A stretch of DNA of 64,000 nucleotides from Avena insularis. Lineage: Eukaryota; Streptophyta; Magnoliopsida; Poales; Poaceae. Positions 46,676 to 58,116 of this stretch are shown piece by piece; the stretch's first letter is position 1; the number at the start of each line of letters is the position of its first letter. Where the stretch lies: assembly GCA_023614405.1 (NCBI GenBank), contig CM042685.1:88836684-88900683 (forward strand), given 5' to 3'. The position numbers were made by a program, and so were the translations under genes. Below the pieces are notes generated by a model. It saw only the letters and a program-made list of their open reading frames with translations, searched no databases and had not been told where the DNA came from.

Positions 46676-49599
46676 ATGGCCCCTCCAGCGGAACCATGGG
46701 GCAGATCCAAGTGCACGAAGGCGCTGCTGAGATCATTCGAGGATGCAGGGATCCTCCGCGCCGGGAGATGGCGCATCCCTGTGGCCGGAGAAGTGATTCC
46801 AGATCCGTGCGAAGGGGAATTCTTCTGCTTCACCAGTCATCTGGAGCGGGGGCTCGGATTCCCCACATCCCTCTTCTTCTGGCGCTTCTGCGCCTTCTAC
46901 GACATCCATCCGTCGCACCTGGGACCACACAGCATCGAGCAGCTCGCCATTTTCATGGCGTTATGCGAGTGCTACCTGGGCTGCAGGACCTACTTTCCCC
47001 TATGGCAAGATCTATTCCATGGGAGGATCAGCCGCGAAGAGGCAGGCGGCCCAATGCTAGCCGCGGGCGGCATGACTTTCCAGCAGAAGTCGAAGGCGTC
47101 ATTCTTCGACCTGATGCTGCCCACCAAAGCAGCGAACAAGTGGAAGAAAAGCTGGTTCTACATGATCGAGTCGACTCCGGGCGACGAGGTGGCGCTTCCA
47201 AGGTACTCCGCCGACCGGCCCGAGCCGCGTCGGCTTCAAGTCACCAAGCTTCCGCTAGAGCAGCGGATGGTCGTCGACGAGATGTTGCAGACCATCCGCA
47301 ACTTGAAGAAGAAAGGCCTCCAAACCATCAACCTCTACAATTGCTGGCTCGGGCGACGGCTCATGCCCCTGGCCAACCGTGCCCACTATATGTACGAGTA
47401 CACGGGCAAGGACGACCCAACGAAGTCCTGTCATGACGAGTGGAGGCTCAATGAATACACCCAGGCCCTGAAGAAGATCACCCAGGCAGTGTATCTTGAC
47501 ATGAAGGCCAGGGTCGCACCTTACACCGCAAGGCGCCCAGCTCCAATGGTGAGTTGTTATTTCCTTTGCACTCGCAGTCACAGTTTGTGCATTCGTGATT
47601 GTGCTAATGTTGTTTGATTGTTGCAGTTATTTCAAGTGGTGGAAGGTTGGCTTCCACCCGTAGATGACGAGAACTCGAACTCGTTCGCCGAGGACGAGAG
47701 CGAGTCACTGCCTGAAAAGGGCGATGTCAGGAGTGACGGGGGTGGCGACGGTGACGATGGAGACGAATCCATGGAGGTTGCTGCCCCCACGGTCCGCAAG
47801 ACTCGTAGGCAGCACCAGCACGAGCTCGAGGCCAGCAAAAGCCTCGAGGCCCACGACGACGACGAGCTCCCTAAGCATACCTCACAGCGTGAGGCTACGC
47901 CTTCGAAGAAGAAGAAGCATCCGCCACCCAAGAAGAAGGCGAAGCCGGCCAAGCCGGCGTCTCCGCCTCGGTCCGCGAGTAGCTCCGACGCTACCAGCAC
48001 GGCCGAAGAAACAACGGCACACGCGGCTGCAGCGACTGGCACGACCGTCGTAGAGGACGAAGTGCCGATGGCATCATTGTCGCTATTGTTTGCCCTAGTC
48101 ACCGGGTTTGTGGCCGCTCCAGCCGCAGGGGCCTCGCTGCCGAGAGGAGCTCCCGCAGCGATTGCCACTGAGACTCCTTCCGCGGCCTCATCCTTGAAGA
48201 AACCATCAGTGTCTTGGGCACAAAGTGTGTTCGAGACAGGCCTCAGTCGGAAACTGGGTCCAGAACTGGAGAAGCCGGCCAGCATCCGCACCGGCCTGCA
48301 ATTTATTCCAGTCGCCAAGTGAGTGTTCCTTGACCTTTCATCTGTCTGCTTGCTACATGTTTCGATCGGCGAGTGTTATTGATAGAGTTGTTTCGTAGGA
48401 CGGGAGTTAAGAAGATAGGGCACCCTTCGGTGGCCAAGGTTCCACCAGTCGCCACGGAGGCGCCGGCTGATCCCTCGAAGAAGAGGAAGGCCAACGAAGT
48501 CGTTGCTCCCGCTGACGGCACCAAAAGAACAAAGGGCGATGACGTCGTCACGATCTCTGATGAGCCGGCGGCTGCCCCGAGCGAACCCCCAACCGCAGTG
48601 GACGTAGCTCCGAAGGACAAGGAGGACGCGGGGTCGCAGCATGCAATGCCCATGGTTTCGACCGAGGCAACCGGGCCGCCTTCGAGTGGTGCGGGGGGCG
48701 CGGTGGCGACATTCCCTCGCTTTGTGGCGAAAGCCGCCACGGCGAGTACCTCGGTGCCATCGAGCCAACTCCCTGGGACCGCCGACATGGAGGTCGAACA
48801 GCGTCGCGGTCACACTCCACTCGTGCTTGCGTCGGTGGATGCGATGGAGCTTCATGGCATGCTAGGTGCCGCCATCCAAGTCTATCCAGTCCCTGAGGAT
48901 CTGGCCACTGAATTTCAGTGGTCGGATTCTTACTCTTTTTTTGTCATCCAGTCCCCGAGTGCCTAGTCGCTGAATTTCAGCGGCTGGGCACTTAGGAATT
49001 TTGTCGTCCAGTCCCCGAGTGCCTAGTCACTGAATTTCAGCGGCTGGACACTTAGGAATTTTGTCATCCAGTCCCCATGTGCCTAGTCGCTGAATGTCAG
49101 CGGTTGGGCACTTATGAATTTTTGGTTGTTGACGCTGTGATTGTTGCACAGGGTTTGCAGCGCGAGTTGGCCGAGCGGCTTGCTGCCAAGTTCCACATGA
49201 AGAAGGAGCTTACCGCTGTCCAGGAGACGAACGAGGAGCCCCGAGCGGCTGTGGGTGAGTATTTATCTTGTTTGGCGCTTGTCGCGAACTTTTTGCGGTG
49301 TTGACCGTTTTATTTTAGAAATAGAGAGTAGTGCGGCAGTGAAGGAGGCTCGCCAGGGCCTTGTCCTGGCGGGTGAATTGACGGCGGCTCAGTCTGCCTT
49401 GAGCATATCGGAGAAGCGAATTGCCGAACTAGAGCGAGAGCTCAAGGAGGCGAAGGCGGAAGCGAGCTCGACGGAAGGGCGAGCCAAGCCGACCGTCACT
49501 TCTGCTGCTAAAGAGCGGAAGGTGTCGGCCGCACTTGTCGCCGGGTTGCAGAATGACCTCTCGGCTATTCAGAATTTCTTCACGGACCCCGCCCGCTGA
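46676..49599 (+). CDS. Antisense five-exon gene of element B, intact frame of about 809 codons
   Basis: It lies on the strand opposite B's gag-pol. Exons: 46676-47548, 47627-48318, 48399-48879, 49152-49254, 49319-49599. Introns are GT-AG (78, 80, 272 and 64 bp) and every junction keeps phase; the sum before the stop is 2427 bases. Exon 1 begins with ATG in MAPPAEPWGRSKCTKALL and carries the 'putative gypsy type transposon' domain (LERGLGFPTSLFFWRFCAFY, SIEQLAIFMALCECYLG), then a Trp/Lys-rich part. Exons 2-3 are acidic then basic and Ala/Pro-rich with Lys clusters (KKKKHPPPKKKAK), possibly a nuclear signal. Exons 4-5 are coiled coil (ISEKRIAELERELKEAKAE). The third donor, GTCTAT, is weak. Such antisense ORFs are known in Tat-lineage elements; their role is unknown. 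Confidence 0.7.
48901..49133 (+). repeat. 60-bp tandem repeats, about four copies, in an intron of the antisense gene
   Basis: Units start at 48901 (diverged), 48961, 49021 and 49081 with an exact 60-base period. Each of the last three units has GCCTAGTC, then CGCTGAATTTCAGCG or a close variant (a 7-bp palindrome around one base), CGGCTGGGCACTTA and GTCCCCGAGT. Each unit includes a stop in the exon frame, so they fit an intron. Confidence 0.88.
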
Positions 49600-50201
49600 T
49601 TGGTGAGCTTTCCTTCAGCCAATTTCTTAGCGCGCGTACCACATTGTGGTTTTGATGCTTTGCTCACTATTTGCTTGTGTGTTGCAGGCCGGATCACTGA
49701 TAATGCCGAAGAGGCGTAGTCGTACGACGCGCGACAATGCGTGACCACCCTGGTCGACTCAGCCGTGCTGTCAGCGACTTTTCTCCGGGCATATCTTCAG
49801 GAGATCTTGCCCACAGAGGTAATCCCCAGCGACCTCATCGAGGTATGGCGCTATTTGGAGAAGGCCCCGTCGGTCATGGAGTTCATGATGCGGTCGGCCT
49901 TCCGTCGTGGAGCAGGTACCCCTCGTCGACAGGCTCGGTCGAGATTGCCGAGGTGTTGAAGCTGACGGACCGAGCCGCGGTGTACTCCAACCACGTTTGG
50001 GCGATGGGCGACCTCATTCCCTATTAGGAAACGGTCGCTGCCGCCAATGACCCTGAGACGAAGCACCGCGACTTCAAGGTGGAGCAACCGTTTCGTGTGG
50101 CGATGGCGGGCGAGCTTGCGACGTACCCGTCGAACCCCTGGGTGCCCTTTATCTGCAACCGCAAGGATGGTGGCACTTCTAAATCAAATCCTGCGGAATA
50201 G
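49600..50201 (+). pseudogene. Trailing exon relic of the antisense gene of B
   Basis: A donor-like GTGAGC at 49603 and a TTGCAG acceptor at 49682-49687 frame a further intron. Beyond it the sequence reads as protein with conserved character (LVDSAVLSATFLRAYLQEIL, WRYLEKAPSVMEFMM), but with a TAG at about 49718, a frameshift near 49915 and another stop at 50025. The last exon may have been coding in the ancestor. In this copy the TGA at 49597 ends the frame first. Confidence 0.45.
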
Positions 50202-50994
50202 GATGTTGTGCCATTCAGCGTTAGTATAAGATAACCATGTAATTCTCCTTGTACGCGAAACAAATTTTGCTGCTATGAAGGAATGCTCGGGTTATTTTGG
50301 CATTGCTTTTGTGATTTGAATGTTGGTTGTACGAGTCCCCGAGCACGTCCTCCCTTTTTATGGGATTGACCTTGTTTTTATATGTTGTGTGAACTGTTAG
50401 TGAGTTAGGTTCGACTCGCCATGGCTCGGGAAGCTAGTCGAGTGGCGACTCCCAGGGGTGCTCTTTACTTGGCCATTTTCCCGAGCGCCAACGGGGTAGG
50501 GTCACCGAGTCCCCGAGCGTGGTACTTGGCCGTTCTAGTCGCATGACCAAGGTAGGTGAGGACTAAGCGCATTGTGTTAGGCGCGTCACTCCACCTGATC
50601 CGTAAGATCAGTCGCATGGCGAGTCCTGGGCACGCTCTCTTGGCGTTTTTCCCTAGCTGCTCTTCTTTGGGCTGGTGTCAGTCCTCGAGCGTGGTACTTT
50701 TCCGTTCGAGTCGTTGTGCCGAGGATGTGGAGGAATGGGTCGCTGTGGGAAGCGAGGGCAGTTGTCTTGGCTCGGGGAGCCAGTCGAGCTAGGCGACTCT
50801 AATGGGGCTCCGGGTTAGCTTTTTTCGTGGATGGTACGAGGCCTGAATTTTTCCAGTGCCCTTGTACCGCACTACTTGGCCGTTCTGATCGCGTTACCAA
50901 AGGTTGACTTCTATGAATAGCGTAACGATGTTATTACGAGTGCGAGCGGCACAAGGCATGGAGAGTAGATGCAATTTGCGGGAATCAATCTTCT
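50202..50994. repeat. Element B spacer between antisense gene and pol, with diverged repeats
   Basis: No gene is supported. A motif like GAGTCCCCGAGCGTGGTACTTGGCCGTTC recurs in diverged form near 50334, 50510, 50685 and 50865, with GACTC/GAGTCG-rich flanks. Its position matches the repeat-bearing spacer of element A. Confidence 0.55.
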
Positions 50995-52209
50995 TTATTT
51001 AATAGCGGGTAGGGGGTACATGTCTGGAGTTCTAAGAGTAGAACTTCCGTAGGAGGTTACATTCCATGGCCGCTTGACGTCGAGTTTTCCGTCGCTTCGG
51101 ACGTCGGTGAGGTAGTAGGCATCGTTGCCTAGGACTCGCCCGATGGCGAATGGTCCTTTCCAAAGGGGTGAGAGTTTGTGCGTGCCTTTCTTGTCCTGGA
51201 TTAGACGCAGTACCAAGTCGCCTTCCTAGAAAGTGCGAGTCCGTACTCGTCGGCTGTGGTAGCGGCGAAGCCCTTGCTGGTAGATGGCGGTGCGGGAGCA
51301 ATCTAGGTCGCGTGCTTCGTCGAGATGGTTGACTCCGTCTTGGCGTGCGAGCTCGTTGTCATCCTCCGTGTAGTTGGCCACCCTAGGTGAGTCGTGCTCG
51401 AGGCCGGTTGGCATGACTGCCTCGGCAAAGTACATCATGAAGAAGGGGGTGAACCCCGTCGACCTGTTGATGGAGGTACGGATGCCCCAGATGACAGAGG
51501 GGAGTTCTTCGACCCAGCACCCGGCGGTGCGCTCAAGTGGGACTTGTAGCCGTGGCTTCAGGCCATGGAGGATGCTCTGGTTGGCGCGTTCCGCCTGGCC
51601 ATTGGACTCCGGGTGGGCGACTGAGGCGAGGTCAATTCGGATGTTATGATCCTCGCAGAACTCAGCCATGGCTCCCTTGGCGAAGTTGGTGCCGTTGTCC
51701 GTGATGATGCTGTTTGGGAACCCATAGCAATAGATGAGCTCGCGTAGGAATTTTGTAGCGGTCTTCCTGTCGCACTTGCGGAGTGGCTTGGCCTCCACCC
51801 ATTTTGTGAATTTTTCGACTACGACTAGGAGGTGGGTGAAGCCGCAGGGGGCCTTCTTGAAGGGGCCTACCATATCCATGCCCCATACGGTGAATGGCCA
51901 GGTGATGGGGATTGTCTTGAGCACCGAGCTCGGTACGTGAGTCTAGTTGGCGTACTTCTGGCACCCGATGCATCGCTGGACGATTTCGACCGCGTCGGCG
52001 TGTGCGGTGAGCCAGTAGAAGCCGTGTCGCATGGCCTTGGCGACCAGAGAACGGGCGCCAACGTGGTGGCCGCAGTCGCCGGAGTGGATGTACTGGAGGA
52101 TCTTGCGTCCTTCGGCGGGTTGGACCCAGCGTTGGAACACGCCGGTCACGCTGCGCTTGTGGAGCTCACCGTTCATGATGACAAAGGATTTGCAGCGGCG
52201 TGATATCAT
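50995..52209 (-). pseudogene. Element B integrase, catalytic triad intact, two stops
   Basis: One minus-strand frame runs from 52209 to 50995 with TAG stops at about 51943 and 51226. The zinc domain has HSGDCGHH ... CIGCQKYAN. The core has WGMDMVGPF, IITDNGTNFAKG and SNGQAERAN, so D, D and E are all present. The C-terminal part ends in LSPLWKGPFAIGRV (51150 region) and PLPAIK at 50995. It joins DNA ends during insertion. Two stops are all that separate it from an open frame. Confidence 0.83.
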
Positions 52210-52292
52210 CCGGGCCTCCGTTTCGTCTGTGGGTAGGGTGCCTCCCTCCAGTTAAGCGACGTATGGAGCGGTCCAGTCACTTGGCTCGGCGA

Positions 52293-54073
52293 TTAGTGCG
52301 ACCAGGGCTGCGTCTGGTTGCAGTGGAATTCCGATGTCGATCTCCCTTGGGGGACGGAAGGCTTGGTGATGGTGTCGAGGAATACGCCGGCGGGTGGTGC
52401 TAGTAGAGCCAAGCCGATGCGAGAGAGTGCGTCGGCCTCCTCATTCTTCCGCCTGTCGATCCACTCGACGGAGTAGCCGGCGAAGTGGCCTCCCAGGTGG
52501 TCCACTTCTTGACGGTATGCTGCCATGGTGGGGGAGACTGCGTCGCAGGTGCCAGCGACTTGCCCGGCGACGAGGTCGGAGTCTCCGTAGCAGCGCAGGC
52601 GATTGATGTTCATCTCCTTGGCTGCCCGCATGCCGTGGAGTAGCGCCTCGTACTCGGCCATGTTGTTCGTGAAGGGGGTGAAGTCGAGGTAGAGGAAGTA
52701 GCAGAGCTTGTCGCCCTTCGGAGATGTTAGGACGATCCCCGCTCTTGCGCCATCTGCGTTCTTGGAGCCGTCAAAGTGTAGGCTCTAGTAATGGAGGTAT
52801 GGCAGCTTCTCTGGCTGCTGGGCTTTCTCCCAGTCGCTGAGGAAGTCTGCGAGAGCCTGCGATTTGATCGCTTTGCGCGGCTCGTACCTGATGTTGTGGA
52901 CGGCGATCTCGACAGCCCACTTGGCGACTCGCCCGGTCACCTCGCGGTTGCGGATGATGTCCTGCAACGGTGCTGAGGAGACGACCGTTATTGGGTGCTC
53001 CTGGAAGTAGTGCGGCAATCGCCGCTGTGCTCTGAAGACTGCATATACCAATTTTTGGTACTGCGGGTAGCGCTGGCGCGACTCGGTGAGGACTTTGCTG
53101 ATGTAGTATACGGGTCGCTGCACCGGGTGCTCCTTGCCTTCCTCTGGTCGTTCGACGACCATGACGGCGCTGACGACATGCTCGGAAGCCGCGTCGTCTG
53201 CATCCTTGTCCCACTGGAAGGTGGGGTTCTTCCACATTAGGCGGTAGAGGGGCATTGCCTTCTCGCCTAGCCGGGGGATGAAGCGACTGAGAGCCACGAA
53301 TCGCCCGGCCAACTTCTGGACGTCGCGCAGGCACTCGGGTCTGCCGAGACGGGCGATCGTGTTTATCTTGGCGGGGTTTGCCTTGATCCCGCGCTTGGAG
53401 ACGACGTATCCCAGCAGCTGTCCAGTAGGTACACCGAAGGTGCACTTTCCTGGTTTAGCTTTATCTTGTACCTCCACAGGTTGGCGAAGGTTTCCGCCAG
53501 GTCGGTAAGAAGATCGCCCTGGAGAGTGGATTTTACCACCACGTCATCGATGTAGACGTGGATGTTGCGGCCAATTTGGCTCGCAAGGCACTCATGCATG
53601 CACCTCTGGTAGGTCGCCCCGACGTTCTTGACGCCGAAGGTCATGGCGGTGTAGCAGAAGGCTCAGAATGGCGTGATGAACACCATCTTCTCTTCGTCCT
53701 CGAGTGCCATTTTGATCTGGTTGTACCCAGAGTAGGCATCAAGGAAGCATAGCGACTCCGAATCCGCAGTTGAGTCGATGATTTGGTCGATCCGCGGGAG
53801 GACGAACTGCTCCTTGGGGCAGGCGCTGTTGAGGTTTGTGTAGTCAATACACATTCTCCAGGTCCCGTTTTTCTTCTCGACCAGGTCTGGGTTTGCCAGC
53901 CATTTTGAGTATTTGATTGGCCAGATGAAGCCTGCAGCGAGTAGACGCTGCACCTCGTCGGCGATTGCTCGGCGACGCTCTTCATTGAAGGGCCGCAGCG
54001 ACTGCTTGACAGGTCGCACTTTGGGGTCGGTGTTGAGTTTGTGCTCATTGAGTTCCCTCGGGACACCAGGCAT
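52293..54073 (-). pseudogene. Element B reverse transcriptase-RNase H
   Basis: It starts MPGVPRELNEHKL at 54073 in the same frame as gag-protease. RT motifs: WRMCIDYTNLNSACPK, FLDAYSGYNQI, then a TGA near 53661, MTFGVKNVGATYQRCM and an intact YIDD (53543-53554). Near 53470 a frameshift moves to a frame with GYVVSKRGIKANPAK through the connection domain to 52785. The RNase H segment begins LHFDGSKN (Asp present) near 52775 and continues in the frame ending at 52293 with WIDRRKNEEADALSRIG. Confidence 0.83.
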
Positions 54074-54136
54074 GTCGGATGGCTTCCATTCGAAGATGTC
54101 ACGATTCTCACGTAGGAACTCGATGAGCGTGCCTTC

Positions 54137-57100
54137 CTATGCTGGGCTCATGCCCGTCCCGATCGTCACCGTCTGGCTAGAGTCACCTGGGACCAGCTCG
54201 ACGGTGCGAGTGTGCGTCGTTGCCTCGAAGGCGGTGGAGCTGCCACCCTCCGAGTTGGGCTTCTTGAGTATTGTGGGGTCGTCATTGTTGACCCCGCTCG
54301 CGTACTTGGCGAGCTCCTCGGCGTGGTTAGCCTCCGCCGCGATGACGGTGTCAGCGAGTTTGGTGCCTTTGACCTTGCATTCTGCGGCCATGTCGGGATC
54401 GCCATGGACAGTGATGATGTCACACGGCCCGGGGAGCTTCATCGCGTTGTATGCATAGTGGGGCGCTGCCATGAATTTGGCGAACGCCTGGCGCCCCAGG
54501 ATGCAGTGGTAGGGGCTTTTGAATGACACCAGCTCGAAGACGATCCGCTTGGTGCGGAAGTTTGCTGGTGTGCCAAAGGTGACTGGCAGCATCACCTTGC
54601 CGATTGGGTACACCTTCCGACCGGGGACGATGTCGTGCAAGGTGGTGTAGGTCATCTCAATCATCGATTGCGGGAGCCGCGGTCGCCTGAATGTGTCCAG
54701 GTATAGGATGTTGATGGAGCTGCCGCCGTCCATCAGCGTCTTGGGGAGCCAATAGTCCCCCACCTTGGGCTTGACCACCAAGGCGACTCGGCCCTGATAT
54801 TCGATCAGTGGCGAGTGGTCCTCGCGGCTCCAGGTGATTGGTTGCTCCGACCAGTTGAGGAACTGGGGGACGTCTATCTGGGACACCGCGTTGACTACAA
54901 TAGCGCGGGCGATGACCTTTTTCTCGTGCTTCGTGTTGAAGCCTGTGAAGGTGTGGAGCGAGCCGGCGACGCTGCCAAATTTTCCGCCAATTGGCGGGTT
55001 GTTGTCGGGGTCTTCCCGTGCGCGCCGTGCCTTCTCAATCTCCTTGAGGGAGTGGCAATCGGTGATCGTGTGTGTGGCGGGCTTCCCTTCCCTGATGTGA
55101 AACACACATGGTTGATTGAGGAGAGCCGTGGGATGGAACCTTGGCTTCGCCTTGTAGTTGTCGCCGTCGCGACGCTGGCCTTCGTCGCGGCGGAAGCTCT
55201 TGGGTTCGCGCGGCGCGTATCCGGCGTTGGCGACGAAGTCGAGTCACCCATCACCGTGCCGCTGGCCGGTGAGGCGAGTGTTGCTGTAGTGTAGCTCGGG
55301 TCGCCTCCCGTTGTCGTGGCCGCTCATGCGGCGATTTCCTCCCAACTCGTTGTCGGTTTCTTGGTTTGGGTCTTCTTCTGCGTACAGCTTGGCAATCTCC
55401 AGGAGGTCTGGTATGTTGTCGAGTGTTCTGTACACTCGCTTGAGCTTGGCGACCAGGGGCTCGTAGCGGCACGAAGTCTTGAAGCAGTGGATCGCGGTGT
55501 CTGGGTGGATTTTGGCCGCGTTGTACCACAGGTCTTACTATCGTTGGACCCAGCTGCGGGTCGACTCGCGGGATCTCTGGACGCATCTCTCCAGGTCCTC
55601 GATGGTGGTGGCGCGGGTGTAGGATCCCTCGAAGTGCCTGACAAAGGCGTCGCGCATTTCCTCCTAAGAGTCGATGCTATCCGCGGGGAGGGTGTTGATC
55701 CATTGCCTGCACGCTCCCTCCATCATCAGGGGGAGGTTGCTGGCGGTGAGTAGGTCGGTGTGGCCTACAATTCCCATCGCCATGAGGTAGGTGTCCAGCC
55801 ACACAGACGGGTCGTACGAGGGGTCGTACTTATCGATCTCCTTCGGTGCTTTGAAGTTTGCCGGGTATCTTTCGCCTCGGATCATTGGTCCGAAGCATTG
55901 GGGTCCGACTCGACTCAGTGATCCCCTTGGTTGGCCGTCACGGCGGTTGGTGAGGGTATGCCTCAGGTCGTCGGGCTGGCATGCGCGCCAGCTCTGGTTG
56001 TTGATGATGTCGGTGCGCGCGTCGACTAGCTTCCCGTTGGCAGCGACGAAGTTGTTCGCCGGCCACGGGCCGTTGGTGGAGAGTGCCACGTTCGCGGGTC
56101 GATGTTGGAGCTACAGGGGTTCGGGTGGTGTGCAGTTGAGGGTATTCGCCACCATTGGGCGGCCGCTCGAGGCCGCCCTGCTGCCTGACGAACGCGAGTA
56201 CATCCAACCCTGTGAGTCGGCACCCGCGTTTTGTTGCTCGACTGCCTTGGCAAGCAGAGCCTTGGCGTACTGGATCTGCAGGGCGCCTTCCCTGGTTACG
56301 TTTATGTTGTCGACCGCTGCTCGGCTCGCGACGACATTGTCCATCAGAGTGGAGAACAGCGGAAGGCCGTTTGCATCTCGCTCCCACGAGGAGACCACGA
56401 TTCTTGGTTGGTCCCTGGGGGGCGCGCGGTTGGGTGGTGGTGGGGCACCATTCGCCGTCGCGCCTGGTGGGGGCCGGGAGCTCCCTCCTGGCGGCGCGTT
56501 CTCGCAGATCGTGCGCTCGTCCGCACGAGCCAGGTCGTTCTTGTCGTCGAAGTTCAGGGCGCGCCCCTGAATGGTGAGGTTCAGGCGCGACCTTATTCGG
56601 AGTTTGTGGTAACGCTAGAGCTCCTGCGCTGTCACCTGCTCGAGGCGAAATTTTTCGCGCTCGGCTTTTTCATTGCAGACCGCCTCCTCCAGCCGCAGGC
56701 GGAGTTCCTCGACCTCCGTTGTTGTTGTGTTCGGTGGGATCAGCATGGAGAAGGGGTCTCGCGGGGGGGCGGCACCAGTCGCCATGTAGGTCGCGACGTG
56801 GCGACCGGTCCCGTCATGGAGGTCGGCGGAGTTCTCCGACCCGGAGTCGAATTCGAAGATCCCAAGGATGGAGGGGTCCTCGAAGTCTCCCATGTTGGAG
56901 ACCTGGGTGATGGAGCCTGCGGGAGATGCGGCGATGATGGAACCGGCAGCCGACGCTAGGTCGCCGAGTCGGCATCGTCGTTGAGGGTCGCGTCGTACGC
57001 GGCCATGGCAATTTCGTACAAGTTGTTGTGGGCCGAGTCGTACTCAGAGGCGGGGTGGTGGATCGTGCGGACCTGGCTCTCAGAGAGCGGGTTGCGTGGA

Positions 57101-57266
57101 AGCGACTCGCGGATGCGAGCCGAGTCCTCCGAAACGATGATGTTGGTGAGGCTGACGAAGAGGTTGAACATGCCGACCGGCAAGATTACGCTCTGCATGA
57201 TAGGACATGCCGTCGGGACGTAGCTGCTCAGCAAGATCTGGAGGATCTCGTCGATCGCGATCATGC
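54137..57266 (-). pseudogene. Element B gag-protease
   Basis: Gag begins at ATG 57266 (MIAIDEILQILLSSYVP), shifts frame near 56955, and then runs in a single frame from 56893 to 54137, the same frame as RT. Stops are at about 56613, 56108, 55664, 55536 and 55241. Gag core segments are RYPANFKAPKEIDKYDPSYD and WLDTYLMAMGIVG (55870-55770). A CVFHIREGKPATHTITDC knuckle-like element lies near 55090. The protease site is MDGGSSINILY near 54720, followed by CILGRQAFAKFMAAPHYAYN. TAG at 54137 separates it from RT; a one-frame gag-pol was probably the ancestral state. Confidence 0.8.
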
Positions 57267-57319
57267 GGCCGGGATGGGCAGATTGGATCTCGCCACAGAA
57301 CACCGGCCTGACCGGCCAG

Positions 57320-57337
57320 GCCCCACGGTGGGCTCCA
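57320..57337 (-). other. Primer binding site of element B
   Basis: TGGAGCCCACCGTGGGGC on the minus strand lies one base inside the 5' LTR end. It differs from the usual TGGCGCC start by one base and parallels the site of element A. Confidence 0.75.
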
Positions 57338-57338
57338 C

Positions 57339-57827
57339 TATCGTGGGAATGGCCACGGCAGATGCTGCAATCGGCAGCGAGTAGTAGAACATGGGGCAAG
57401 GGCGGCCAGCCATCTGCAGTGCGAGATGAGGGCGGAGATACAAGGGTTTACCCAGGTTCAGCCCCCGGAGTGTAAAGACCTACTCGTGCTAGATTGTATT
57501 ATGGTGAGAGTACAAGGGCGAGCTCGACAACTAGGCGGCGAGTCTCTTGGGTGTATGATGGAACATATTCTCTATGCGTACCCTAGGGAGGTTTATATAG
57601 GCTCGCCTCGCTAGGGTTTACAGATCTACAAACGAATTGGTTAAGGATTCGGAGGGTCTTTGACCTAGTCCGACTGGGCCTAGATACGCTTCTAGGCCTC
57701 TAGCTTCCAGTCGCCTGAGTCCTCGCCAAGTCTCGATCCAGTCGCTGTCCTGCAGGCCCACTCGCTGGCAGCTTGGGCCAATAGGAAACGTCCTGCTTGG
57801 CATACCCCGGTAGCCATATCCCCATCA
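57339..57827 (-). repeat. 5' LTR of element B
   Basis: 489 bp, starting TGATGGGGAT at 57827. A TATA box TATATAAA lies at 57592-57599 on the minus strand. The last bases read CGATA here against CGACA in the 3' LTR. Confidence 0.9.
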
Positions 57828-57832
57828 ATAAG

Positions 57833-58111
57833 GGGCGGCAAGAGCATCGTAGAAAGGGCTGGCACTTGATTCTTCTAGTTAGACCACCGATACAGCTCGA
57901 GGAGCGCTTGTAGCTCCCAGTGTTCATCCAGATAGTAAGACCGGCAGGAGTAGGGGTGTTACCTCGCCACGAGGGCCTTGAAACCTGGGTACTTCCTATG
58001 TCCCTGACATATGCTTGTGTCCAATCCCGCCTGTGGATGTCGTCGCTCGCTTCTCTGCTCGCTCCCACACCTCTATCTAGCCTAGTCAGGCACTGCCATT
58101 TAACAATGACA
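57833..58111 (+). repeat. 3' LTR of element A, downstream piece
   Basis: It continues the LTR after element B, matching 25596-25869, and ends AATGACA at 58111 before the target duplicate AATCA. Confidence 0.88.
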
Positions 58112-58116
58112 AATCA

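Larger units (their letters stand above)
45702..57827 (-). mobile_element. Gypsy element B (Tat-like), inserted in the 3' LTR of A
   Basis: LTRs are at 57827-57339 (489 bp, 5') and 46185-45702 (484 bp, 3'), with TGATGGGGAT...CCCACGACA termini. TSD ATAAG is at 45697-45701 and 57828-57832. Total length is 12.1 kb. Minus-strand order from the right is PBS, gag, protease, RT, RNase H, integrase, spacer, antisense gene (on the plus strand), LTR. RT, RNase H and integrase catalytic residues are intact, but the frames contain several stops and shifts. Confidence 0.9.
25029..58111 (+). mobile_element. Gypsy element A (Tat-like), nested with elements B and C
   Basis: TSD AATCA is at 25024-25028 and 58112-58116. 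The 5' LTR is 25029-25869 and the 3' LTR is split into 45117-45701 and 57833-58111. Removing copia C (26736-34531) and Gypsy B with its duplicated target leaves about 13.2 kb. The order is gag, protease, RT, RNase H, integrase, then a long spacer and an antisense gene. Protease, RT, RNase H and integrase of Ty3/Gypsy order plus an antisense extra ORF between pol and the 3' LTR match descriptions of Tat-lineage elements. All enzymes are degenerate. Confidence 0.88.

Noticed and set aside
47632..48318. Minus-strand frame of 228 codons (Ser/Ala-rich)
   Set aside because: It is an exact shadow of exon 2 of the antisense gene of B, whose exon phases match on the other strand.
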